This document shows positions 1 through 7,507 of a DNA stretch of 22,319 nt, in pieces. Each line of letters begins with the position of its first letter. The first letter of the stretch is position 1. The position numbers and the translations under genes are program-made. Source of the stretch: Balneolaceae bacterium (GTDB lineage: Bacteria; Bacteroidota; Rhodothermia; Balneolales; Balneolaceae); assembly GCA_007117235.1 (NCBI GenBank), contig SKGY01000022.1, positions 1 through 22,319 on the forward strand. Direction: 5' to 3'. The notes beneath the pieces are model-generated. The model was not told where the DNA came from and ran no database searches. It saw only the letters and a program-made list of their open reading frames with translations.

Positions 1-975
1 ATACTGAAAGCCTTTGATGGTGTACTCGGGCAGTGCCTCCCAATTAGCAAGGAGTTCACTTTGACGCTCTTCATCAGCGTTTTCAGCAACGGGATCAGTT
101 TGGTAGAAAAACCTGAGAAGTGGTCCATCAGGGACTTGAGCCGTTACATGGGTATAATCGGGATCTGCCGCCCACATAACATCGTGAACATTTTCTGCCC
201 TGAAATGCCAGGTTAACTTTTCACCGGAAGGACGCTGAACCTGCATGTCTGGAGTTTCATATCCGTAGCCAACTTCTTCAGGATTTTGCAGAATGGATCC
301 TGATGCAACCACATAATCGCGGTCAATGTGAATATTTATATCAAACGTACCGAACGGTGCAAAAAACTCTCTGCCGATATATGGATTTGCATGCCACCCC
401 ATCTCATCATAAGCAGCAATTTTGGGATACCATTGAGCCATAGAGTAGCGAATACCTTCTGCGTTATCACGGCCTGAACGTCGGGTCTGAAGTGGTACTT
501 GAGCTTCATGCTCCATCTCAAATACTACTGTTTCGCCCGGTTGAATTGGTTCATTGAGGTGAACTTCCATAATGGTGCCTTTGATCGTAAAATCTACCTC
601 AGTTCCATTTTGTGTAATCCGCTCGACTTTCTGATATCCAATTTCGGTTTCATCGTAATGGAAAATTCTGTCGCGCACTCTGCTATCAGGGTCAACTATG
701 GTTCGGGATCGCACATCCATCATGCTGTTTGGCTGGAAAGCGTTGAAGAAAAGGTGGTAGAATACTCTGTCTAAAACATCTGGGGAGTTATTATGATAGG
801 TGAGTTTTTGATGACCCTGATATCTATTCGTTTCAACATCGAAATCGATATCCATAACGTATTCAACTTCCTGCTGCCAATATCCGGCGCGCTGTGCTTC
901 TGATATATCTGAGCACAGCAGAAAAAGTGAAAACAGAAGAAGATGAGCGGTAATTATTTTAAATAAGGTGTTCAT
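1..975 (-). CDS. M1-family (gluzincin) aminopeptidase-like secreted protein, C-terminus outside window
   Basis: I translated this by hand from the ATG at 975 down to base 1 (325 codons, no stop); the gene runs off the left edge. Residues 1-28 form a Sec signal peptide (hydrophobic LLLFSLFLL core, ending SEAQ). The mature N-terminus, with YWQQEVEYVMDIDFDV, then NNSPDVLDRVFYHLFFNAF and MMDVRSR, is the pattern I know from the N-terminal beta domain of periplasmic M1 peptidases of Bacteroidota. Later AQWYPKIAAYDEMGWHANPY and FGTFDINIHIDRDYVVASG fit the same family. The catalytic HExxH...E zinc site would lie beyond the window, so activity cannot be judged. It starts 21 bp after the recR stop on the same strand and may be co-transcribed with recR. 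The family call is good; the substrate is unknown. Confidence 0.85.
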   Translation of the reverse strand, partial: MNTLFKIITAHLLLFSLFLLCSDISEAQRAGYWQQEVEYVMDIDFDVETNRYQGHQKLTYHNNSPDVLDRVFYHLFFNAFQPNSMMDVRSRTIVDPDSRVRDRIFHYDETEIGYQKVERITQNGTEVDFTIKGTIMEVHLNEPIQPGETVVFEMEHEAQVPLQTRRSGRDNAEGIRYSMAQWYPKIAAYDEMGWHANPYIGREFFAPFGTFDINIHIDRDYVVASGSILQNPEEVGYGYETPDMQVQRPSGEKLTWHFRAENVHDVMWAADPDYTHVTAQVPDGPLLRFFYQTDPVAENADEERQSELLANWEALPEYTIKGFQY

Positions 976-996
976 TTGGTCTGTTTTATTGGTTGA

Positions 997-1602
997 TTAA
1001 AATGCTGTTCTGCTTGCAAAAGCACGGCTTAACGTAGCTTCGTCTATAAATTCCAGTTCAGTGCCCATGGGTATACCATAGGCAATACGGGTTACCTTTA
1101 TGTCGTAATTGAGCAGCAGTTTATTTATGTAGTAAGAAGTGGCTTCACCCTCAGCGTCCGGGTTAAGTGCCAATATTATTTCGTTTACCGGTTCATCACT
1201 ATTGCCGACACGTTGTAGAAGCTCTTTAACTCTGATATCATCGGGACCCACATTGTCCATTGGAGAGATGATACCACCGAGAACATGATAACGACCAAGA
1301 AACTCATTGGTTTTCTCAATCAGGTAGACGTCCTGAAACTCTTCAACAACACATATCGTCCCGTTTTGTCTTTTTGAATTACTGCAGATTGAGCAGGGAT
1401 CTGTATCGGTTATGGTGCCACAGGTAGAACAACGGGTAACAGATTTTTTAAGCTGAATAAGTGCATCAGCTAAGGTGAGTACTTTCTCATCTGTCTGTTT
1501 GAGCAGATGAATCGCAATTCGCTGAGCAGACTTTCTTCCCGTTCCCGGTAATTTCGCCAACTCTTCAATAGCTCTCTCAAGAGCCTCGGATGTTATTTGC
1601 AT
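997..1602 (-). CDS. recR: Recombination mediator protein RecR
   Basis: A protein of 201 residues, the normal RecR length. Visible parts in order: the N-terminal helix-hairpin-helix (LAKLPGTGRKSAQRIA, about 16-30), a four-cysteine zinc finger (C58, C61, C70, C73), and a Toprim domain from about residue 80 (CVVEEFQDVYLIEKT, then GGIISPMDNVGPDDI), ending with the C-terminal GTELEFIDEATLSRAF segment typical of the family. RecR works with RecO and RecF in loading RecA at single-strand gaps. It is the last gene of dnaX-ybaB-recR, a very widely conserved bacterial gene order, here on the minus strand. The gap to ybaB (180 bp) is longer than usual and contains a palindromic repeat. Confidence 0.97.
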   Translation of the reverse strand: MQITSEALERAIEELAKLPGTGRKSAQRIAIHLLKQTDEKVLTLADALIQLKKSVTRCSTCGTITDTDPCSICSNSKRQNGTICVVEEFQDVYLIEKTNEFLGRYHVLGGIISPMDNVGPDDIRVKELLQRVGNSDEPVNEIILALNPDAEGEATSYYINKLLLNYDIKVTRIAYGIPMGTELEFIDEATLSRAFASRTAF

Positions 1603-1722
1603 TCAGTTATGAGTGAATTTCTTTTTTAAAACTATAATCAAAAAGGAAAATGTGTAATTGAAGATCGTTAACTGGCATGTGAAGTTTTTCTGGTTAAACT
1701 AAATGTCAATCTTGAATGAACA

Positions 1723-1776
1723 CACCCCTAAATCCCCTCTCAAGCCACACTTGGTCCCGATTCTTCGGGGAGGGGA
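1723..1776. repeat. Palindromic G/C-run repeat between ybaB and recR
   Basis: An outer stem pairs TCCCCT (1733-1738) with AGGGGA (1771-1776). Inside are two small hairpins: CAAG/CTTG with loop CCACA (1741-1753) and CCCGA/TCGGG with loop TTCT (1757-1769). A further CACCCCTA segment sits outside one end. Read on the minus strand this is a CCCCTCC arm, a hairpin, a GAGGGG arm, a short spacer and GGGGTG. That is the same architecture as the two repeats at 15497-15552 and 15603-15653. It occupies part of the 180-bp ybaB-recR gap and lies within the presumed operon transcript. The sequence similarity to the other copies is partial, so family membership is inferred from architecture. Confidence 0.55.
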
Positions 1777-1782
1777 CTTATA

Positions 1783-2130
1783 TTAAAGCCCAAATTTACT
1801 GAGGTCCATGCCGGGCATTCCGCCACCGGGAAGCATGTCTTTATAGACTTCCTGCATTTTTTCCTTACCTGCTGCTTCGGCTTTCTCCAAAGCTTTATTA
1901 ACGCCTGCAACGATCAAATCTTCCAGAATTTCTTTGTCGTCGGGGTCAATGACATCCCTGTCAACATTGATGCTCAAGATCTCTCTTTTACCATTGGCGG
2001 TAACTTTAACCATTCCGCCACCGGCTTCAGCATCGACTGTTACTTCACCGAGTCGTTCTTGTGCTTCTTTTACTTTACCCTGCAGGTCTGAAATTTTACC
2101 GAACATATCGGCCATGTTAAATTGATTCAT
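1783..2130 (-). CDS. ybaB: YbaB/EbfC family nucleoid-associated protein
   Basis: A protein of 115 residues. It begins MNQFNMADMFGKISDLQGKV with the long amphipathic helix of the YbaB family, followed by EVTVDAEAGGGMVKVTANGK, VDPDDKEILEDLIVAGVNKAL and the glycine/methionine-rich tail (LPGGGMPGMDLSKFG), all hallmarks of YbaB/EbfC. Family members are small dimeric DNA-binding proteins associated with the nucleoid. It lies 37 bp downstream of dnaX on the same strand and upstream of recR, as in most bacteria. No oddities were seen. Confidence 0.96.
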   Translation of the reverse strand: MNQFNMADMFGKISDLQGKVKEAQERLGEVTVDAEAGGGMVKVTANGKREILSINVDRDVIDPDDKEILEDLIVAGVNKALEKAEAAGKEKMQEVYKDMLPGGGMPGMDLSKFGL

Positions 2131-2167
2131 AGTAAGTATAGTTTAAAAGTTAAATTCATGTAGATAT

Positions 2168-4042
2168 TTAGTACTCCAGCTCCGCTCCAAAAAGCTCTAC
2201 AATTGTTTGCAGGTGCGGATCTTTCTTCTGTAACTCTTTAAAACGTTCATAAGGACTTATTGATTCCTTCTCTTTAGTTTCAGCGCGCTCAACTATGCAC
2301 TTCATTCTCATAAAAACACCGGTAACTTCTTTAAAATATGTAGATAGTAATTGTTGATTCTCTTCAACTATATTTGTTGCAAATTCACTATCTGTACTAA
2401 TTAAAAGTTCTTTGCCTTTGAGATCTTTCAGCTGAACTCTCATCATTTGAAAATAGAGCATTTGCGGTGCGTTATCCTTCAGCTGATTAAGATACTCATT
2501 CCAGTTCGCTTCAACATCCTGAAGTGATGTAATTGATCTGGCTTTTTTTGTTTCTAAAACCTCTGACGTTTCTTTTTCAACTGAATTAGTATTGCTTGAA
2601 GAGCTTATCCCTTTTGCAAAACCAAGACTGGGTTTTATGATGGAGTCATCGTCGTCGTCATCATCGTCAGCTTCGTAAGTTGAGGAGGGTGGATTCGATT
2701 CAGATTCGGGTATGTCATTTACTGAGGCAAATCTATGATCAGACTCTTTATTCTCATCATGTAGCTCATTCTGAAAATTCTCCTGACCATTAGATGATGG
2801 CTCAGAAACCGGAATATCACGCTTTGGAGTAGATTCTGTTTGATGACTTGAGGTGTGTCCGTTTGTCTCTGTATTGGAAACAGTGGATGGCGTTTTCTCA
2901 AGTTTAGGTGGAGCTACCTGGTTACTACCGTTTTTTTTTAACTCTTCGAGTCCGGCAATCAATTTTTTAAGCTCATTAGAACGACTCATGTGAATGAGTT
3001 TGAGCATTAAAATTTCAAAATGGACGCGTGGCTGTTGAACATCTTTAATTTTGATCTGAGCATCACTAACCAGATGAAGCATCCGCATAAGATCTTCTTC
3101 AGAAAAGTGACCTGCAGCTGCTTTGTATCTCTCTTTAGTCTCAGGAGTTGCTTCAACTAAATGCATATTCACGCCCTGCTTGGCGATATAAAGATTTCGG
3201 ATGTGCTCCGTCATGGAAACCAAAAATTCGAGTATATCGGCTCCATCCTTCATCAATCGATGAATGAGATTTAATCCGGTGCTTGAATCCCTGTTTTGCA
3301 CGGCATCAGTAAACTCAAAAAGCAGATCATTGCCAATCACATTTAGAGCCTTCAGCAGCTCATCATGGCTGATGTTCATACCGCAAAATGCAATGGCCTG
3401 ATCCATCAAGCCTAAAGCATCCCTAAGCGCACCATCAGCTTTTTTTGCAATTATGTGAAGCGACTCATCATCAATTGTGATTTCTTCGTTGGAACAGATG
3501 TGCTTTAAGCGATCAACAATCTCTTCAACACTGATTCGCCTGAAATCAAATCTCTGCACGCGAGACAGAATTGTGGGGAGTACTTTGTGTGGTTCAGTAG
3601 TGGCAAAGATAAAGATGGCGTGGGCCGGGGGTTCTTCAAGCGTCTTAAGCAAAGCATTAAATGCTTCTTTAGTGAGCATATGAACTTCATCAATAATGAA
3701 GATCTTGTAATTCCCACTTTGAGGAGGAACCCTTACAACCTCCTTCAGTTGACGCACATCCTCAATTTTCCTGTTTGAAGCGGCATCCATCTCAACAATG
3801 TTGAGCGTTTGATTTAATGCTTCTCCATCAATATCCTGGTCAATTTCATTTACGGCCCTGGCCAATACACGTGCCATTGTTGTTTTTCCAACACCACGGG
3901 GGCCACAAAACATATACGCATGCGAGATGCGATTTTGTTTGATTGCATTCTTTAGCGTGCTGGTTACATGCTCCTGAGAGACAATGTCATCAAACGTCTG
4001 CGGTCGGTATGTACGTGTTAAAGCTCGGTAATTATTGGCCAT
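2168..4042 (-). CDS. dnaX: DNA polymerase III subunit gamma/tau (clamp loader), lacking the zinc module
   Basis: A protein of 624 residues. The AAA+ clamp-loader ATPase part shows YRPQTFDDIVSQEHV (12-26), Walker A GPRGVGKTT (47-55), the DAASN box (86-90), Walker B FIIDEVHML with KEAFNALLKTLEEPP, and the sensor/arginine-finger segment ATTEPHKVLPTILSRVQRF. Domain III runs to about residue 365. It is followed by a low-complexity linker with eight consecutive aspartates and by a C-terminal tau-type domain from about residue 500. Odd points: the four-cysteine zinc module expected between Walker A and DAASN is replaced by a short cysteine-free stretch (about 65-84). An A9 run at codons 368-371 could allow frameshifting to a gamma-like product of about 372 residues. 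It is the first gene of dnaX-ybaB-recR. The start ATG at 4042 gives the canonical N-terminus. Confidence 0.97.
   Translation of the reverse strand: MANNYRALTRTYRPQTFDDIVSQEHVTSTLKNAIKQNRISHAYMFCGPRGVGKTTMARVLARAVNEIDQDIDGEALNQTLNIVEMDAASNRKIEDVRQLKEVVRVPPQSGNYKIFIIDEVHMLTKEAFNALLKTLEEPPAHAIFIFATTEPHKVLPTILSRVQRFDFRRISVEEIVDRLKHICSNEEITIDDESLHIIAKKADGALRDALGLMDQAIAFCGMNISHDELLKALNVIGNDLLFEFTDAVQNRDSSTGLNLIHRLMKDGADILEFLVSMTEHIRNLYIAKQGVNMHLVEATPETKERYKAAAGHFSEEDLMRMLHLVSDAQIKIKDVQQPRVHFEILMLKLIHMSRSNELKKLIAGLEELKKNGSNQVAPPKLEKTPSTVSNTETNGHTSSHQTESTPKRDIPVSEPSSNGQENFQNELHDENKESDHRFASVNDIPESESNPPSSTYEADDDDDDDDSIIKPSLGFAKGISSSSNTNSVEKETSEVLETKKARSITSLQDVEANWNEYLNQLKDNAPQMLYFQMMRVQLKDLKGKELLISTDSEFATNIVEENQQLLSTYFKEVTGVFMRMKCIVERAETKEKESISPYERFKELQKKDPHLQTIVELFGAELEY
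2925..2944 (-). promoter_or_regulatory. Candidate slippage/frameshift site (A9) in dnaX
   Basis: On the coding strand, bases 2939-2931 are nine consecutive A, read in frame as TTA AAA AAA AAC (L368 K K N371). One extra A (or a -1 shift) gives AAA AAA AAA CGG TAG, so translation stops two codons after the run (TAG at 2927-2925). Loss of one A gives AAA AAA ACG GTA GTA ACC AGG TAG, which also stops soon. The site falls at the end of clamp-loader domain III, where gamma ends in other species. Thermus thermophilus dnaX makes gamma by slippage on an A9 run, and E. coli by -1 frameshifting on A6G. Function here is inferred from position and layout only. Confidence 0.6.
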
Positions 4043-4345
4043 AAAATCATCATGTTCTCTTCGCCTACAATGTACTAAAAATTGAACTTTCTTTAAGGGT
4101 CTTTATGCATCGTAAAAAAATTCTAAATGAACTTACTCCATTTCGTACCCACAAAGATTGGCTGTAAGTGTTTGGGTTTTTTTAGAAGCACAATGATAAA
4201 TACTATTGCAATACAGCTGATAACAATGGGGGCAACCCGAATAAATTTCCTATACTGAACAGTCTAAAAATGAGTTATAAACCGGGGAGTAATATAAAAT
4301 GTAAAGGTGGTATTTTTTGCAAAATGCGTTAATTTGTTCAGCCAT
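4043..4345. other. Divergent intergenic region, no gene recognised
   Basis: About 300 bp between the divergently transcribed dnaX and the GWxTD-like gene; it should hold both promoters. I saw no structured RNA, strong terminator or repeat. A 20-codon ORF (ATG at 4105, stop at 4167, plus strand) is too short and unsupported to call. No TAnnTTTG-type promoter element with suitable orientation was found. Confidence 0.5.
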
Positions 4346-6406
4346 ATGCTTAAAGTTCAGACATACTCGTTACTATTCGCAATTCTTATCGCCTTCGGTT
4401 TAGCAGAAATTGTTAATGCTCAGCCTCAACGGGCGTATGAAAGAGGGTTAGAGGAGCTCTATCGCGGCAATACCGCACAGGCACTTGATATCTGGTACGA
4501 AGCTTACAATGCGGTGAACGGTGTTGACGCTCGCATCGGTTTTGAGTTTATCAGGGTGGTAACCGAGCAGAAAAGAACAAATTACTACGCACAAGCAACG
4601 GAACTTTACTACCGTGCGTTAGTGGATGCTGCCGGCATTGATAGCCGGGTAGCTATTCGTCAGGAGATAAATCGATTGCGTCCAATTATTGGAGAAGGAA
4701 TCTACAGACAGTGGGTGAATTGGTGGGAACAAGAAAGCCGAAATCTTGGAAGTGACATGAGAGGCTTTTGGGTACAGCAAGATCCTACGCCTTCACAAAT
4801 ATCTAATGAAAGATTGATAGAACACTGGGAGCGCATTTCTGAATCTAAAAGGCGCTTTACCCGGAACAGCAGAACTGTATATGGAACTGACGACAGAGCA
4901 TTAATTTATATTCGATATGGAGAACCTGATCGTCGACAAAATGGAATCTTTACGCTGCAGAGCTTTAACATGCGTAATTGGTTGCTAAGGCAACTGAATC
5001 CATATACTGGTGATTACCCCGAGGAGATGGCTCGTGATGACAGTAACATGCAGATGATGGAAGATCAGCGAATGATTGACCGTTTGCAGGATGCAATCTA
5101 TGAATTTCACAGATATCCGGAATATGAAGTATGGTTTTATGATAACCTGGATGCAGAATCGCGATCTTCAATTCCTTTTATCTTTGGTACAGATGTAAAT
5201 ACAGATACATTTAAACTACAGAGCAGCATCGAAGATTTTATTCCTGAAAGAGCTTACCACCCGGAAAGAGTTCGACAGCAGGAGGGAGTAGAGTTTACAA
5301 GGGCTGGGATTACCCCGGCACTAATGTTACAGCTTCTCTACTATGAACAACTGGTTCAGGTAGACCCATTTTTTAATGAACGGCTAAACTCTCTTCAGGA
5401 TAATGTTCTTGAACAGGGGTTGCAGGCATTTCAAGGCATGGATTTGGCATTTAAAGAAGAAAGCCGCGAGCTAATTAATCAGCGAACAGTGAGGGCGCCT
5501 GTTGAGAAGTCGGAGTACACAAGCCGAATTGCAGGAATTCCACTTTCAGTTTATCAGTATCGATTTCTTGATGAAGAGGGAGAGCCATACGTTCTAACCT
5601 ATTTAGAAAGCTCTGCCCAGGAATCCTTTTTGATTGATTATCATCGAAACTCAGTTGGCGGACAGAATGATCGTGAGTTGGTTTATGGTGAGAATATCCT
5701 TACTGTTTTTCCTTTCTATGAACTAAACCATACTCTAATTGAGTACGATAATTCATGGAATATTAAAGAAGCGAAAAAGGATAATCCCTCTCTCATTCTA
5801 ACCCGCAGTAGTTCCGGCAATGTCTCACGTTCTGTTTTTGTAAACAGACATACAGACAGAACAAATTTCTCTGCAACAGCGGAACTAATGAATTACGACC
5901 CTGATACGAGAACTGTTTTCGATACCCCATTTTCTCATGCACTTCGAGGGCTTGGCAGCTCTCAATTCAGGATTCAGCGGCCATTGGTCAGCCACACGGA
6001 TTCACTTGAGATGGGAGATTTGATATTGGGATTTGAAGAGGAAGATCAACAAACCAATCCCTTTAATTTTGTAGTTGCTAATGATGGTGTTGTACCTGTT
6101 GATAAAACTCTTGTACTCCATTTTGAAGTGTACAATCTCAAGCGTAAAACAGATGTCACAGAATTTACTGAGTTTGACCTTACCTACCGAATACTACCTG
6201 TTGATGAACAGGGTATGACTCGTGAAGACCAATCTGAGTTTGTGCTTACTTTGAACTTTATTAACGAAGATCGAAATGTAATTGAAGATCTTGAAATTGA
6301 GACTGCAGACCTGCAACCGGGTCTATACGATCTCAGAGTTCAGATTGTTGATTTGGTGGCTAATCAGGAGAAACACCGCCGACTCAGATTTGAAGTAGTA
6401 GAATAA
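4346..6406 (+). CDS. Secreted GWxTD-domain-like protein with N-terminal helical (TPR-like) region
   Basis: I chose the ATG at 4346, which gives 686 residues and a clean signal peptide (residues 1-25, LLFAILIAFGLAEIVNA, mature start QPQ). The reading frame opens upstream at a GTG (4307), but that would put 13 unrelated residues before the signal peptide. After it comes a helical TPR-like stretch (ERGLEELYRGNTAQALDIWYEAY). Next is FWVQQDPTPSQISNERLIEHWERI (141-164) and YGTDDRALIYIRYGEPDRR (179-197), the core pattern of GWxTD-domain proteins of Bacteroidota and relatives, followed by EYEVWFYDN. The GW of the name-giving motif is not intact here. The C-terminal half is beta-rich and resembles the extracytoplasmic extension of these proteins. 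No enzymatic function is known to me. Its stop codon abuts that of the convergent DUF1684 gene with no spacer. Confidence 0.75.
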   Translation: MLKVQTYSLLFAILIAFGLAEIVNAQPQRAYERGLEELYRGNTAQALDIWYEAYNAVNGVDARIGFEFIRVVTEQKRTNYYAQATELYYRALVDAAGIDSRVAIRQEINRLRPIIGEGIYRQWVNWWEQESRNLGSDMRGFWVQQDPTPSQISNERLIEHWERISESKRRFTRNSRTVYGTDDRALIYIRYGEPDRRQNGIFTLQSFNMRNWLLRQLNPYTGDYPEEMARDDSNMQMMEDQRMIDRLQDAIYEFHRYPEYEVWFYDNLDAESRSSIPFIFGTDVNTDTFKLQSSIEDFIPERAYHPERVRQQEGVEFTRAGITPALMLQLLYYEQLVQVDPFFNERLNSLQDNVLEQGLQAFQGMDLAFKEESRELINQRTVRAPVEKSEYTSRIAGIPLSVYQYRFLDEEGEPYVLTYLESSAQESFLIDYHRNSVGGQNDRELVYGENILTVFPFYELNHTLIEYDNSWNIKEAKKDNPSLILTRSSSGNVSRSVFVNRHTDRTNFSATAELMNYDPDTRTVFDTPFSHALRGLGSSQFRIQRPLVSHTDSLEMGDLILGFEEEDQQTNPFNFVVANDGVVPVDKTLVLHFEVYNLKRKTDVTEFTEFDLTYRILPVDEQGMTREDQSEFVLTLNFINEDRNVIEDLEIETADLQPGLYDLRVQIVDLVANQEKHRRLRFEVVE

Positions 6407-7324
6407 TCAGAGAGTCAAACCATCCCAACCGACCGGGCGTAATTCGCCGGCAGTAATCGCAACATTCAATCTGTTTTGCATTGGCGGCAACTGACACGTT
6501 GTGTAAAGATTATAGGCACAAGGTGGGTTATAAGCTTTATTGAAATCAATAACTGTATAGTTTGAGCCATCTTCAGGGTAGTCTATATACATATATCTGC
6601 CTGCCTGGTACGTCTCTGTTCGATTAGTCAGATCAGCAACGATGATGAATAGTCTTTCACTTCCTTCAAGAGCATCAAGAGTGTAAATATTATCATTTAT
6701 CATGAACTCGAGTGTACCGGGTGATGGTGTTTCAACCTGCTGCCCCAATACATTAATTATTGGTATGGTGGTGCCTTCAGGTGCGGGATGATACTTTGCT
6801 TTGAGCACCCAATCTGAACTGGTCTCATATCTGGGAAAGCCTTCAAATTCATCAACCTTTTGGTTCTCTTTGTTGTAGAGTCGTACTGCAAAAAGTCCCT
6901 CTCTCTCAATGATGATCCATTCAAGCGACCCGTATTCAAGTGCGGGAGCATCTTCACCATCATAAATTACCATGGTATCCACGAGATTATTGTCATGGGT
7001 TATATCCACTCCCTCAGCTACTGATATTACAACGATATCGTTTTGAAGAGTTATGGTCCCTGCAAATTCGGGGATTGAGCCATCCGGAAATTGAATATCT
7101 ACATCATCACCACTGCCGAATCTGTTTTCACCCTCTTCTAAAAAGTACATACCAGCGAGTCTCATCCATCCGGTGGGGCTTGTCAGACTTTCCAAACGAT
7201 CCATTTTCCACTCTTCCAACTCAGAGTGATAGTCTTCCGCAACCGCAGCGGGTCCAAGATCATCTCTTGAACAGTTTGTTATAAACATAATGAGCAATGC
7301 AAACAAAACAGTTCTTTGTAACAT
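6407..7324 (-). CDS. DUF1684 family lipoprotein
   Basis: A protein of 305 residues. The N-terminus has a hydrophobic signal followed by cysteine C18 (FITNC), so a lipoprotein is likely, although N before the Cys is not typical. The body begins with SELEEWKMDRLESLTSPTGWMRLAGMYFLEEGENRFGS and ends with the strongly conserved DUF1684 signature DFNKAYNPPCAYN (260-272) and YTTCQLPPMQNRL (274-286). The molecular function of DUF1684 is not established. It converges with the GWxTD-like gene (stop codons adjacent at 6406/6407) and is divergent from the first amidohydrolase. Confidence 0.9.
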   Translation of the reverse strand: MLQRTVLFALLIMFITNCSRDDLGPAAVAEDYHSELEEWKMDRLESLTSPTGWMRLAGMYFLEEGENRFGSGDDVDIQFPDGSIPEFAGTITLQNDIVVISVAEGVDITHDNNLVDTMVIYDGEDAPALEYGSLEWIIIEREGLFAVRLYNKENQKVDEFEGFPRYETSSDWVLKAKYHPAPEGTTIPIINVLGQQVETPSPGTLEFMINDNIYTLDALEGSERLFIIVADLTNRTETYQAGRYMYIDYPEDGSNYTVIDFNKAYNPPCAYNLYTTCQLPPMQNRLNVAITAGELRPVGWDGLTL

Positions 7325-7347
7325 GTTTATTGAGTTTTAAAATCAGA

Positions 7348-7355
7348 CAAATTTA
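7348..7355 (-). promoter_or_regulatory. Possible Bacteroidota-type -7 element for the DUF1684 gene
   Basis: On the minus strand these bases read TAAATTTG, a perfect match to the Bacteroidota -7 consensus TAnnTTTG, about 24 bp before the ATG at 7324. I could not find a convincing TTTG -33 element at the right distance, so this is weak. Confidence 0.3.
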
Positions 7356-7507
7356 TCCAATGTAACGTAATTCATCTTCTAAAATCTCCCAAATTGATCA
7401 CATTACCCAATTGAACAGGTTTAATATTTACTTTCATAATGGATAATCAAGTTCAACTACTATATCATTGGGGCACAGTCTTAAAAAAATTAAATTCCTC
7501 AATTGCT

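Noticed and set aside
499-774. Plus-strand ORF of 91 codons
   Set aside because: It is antisense to the M1 peptidase gene, which has a family-typical protein sequence across the same bases.
2642-2670. GAY-repeat coding eight aspartates in dnaX, considered as a contingency repeat
   Set aside because: Codons alternate GAT/GAC, so it is not a uniform slippage tract; acidic linkers are common in tau.
4105-4167. A 20-codon ORF in the dnaX / GWxTD intergenic region
   Set aside because: Too short, no ribosome-binding or conservation evidence, and lies where promoters are expected.
4307-4345. GTG at 4307 as the start of the GWxTD-like gene
   Set aside because: Would place 13 residues before a complete signal peptide; the ATG at 4346 is better.
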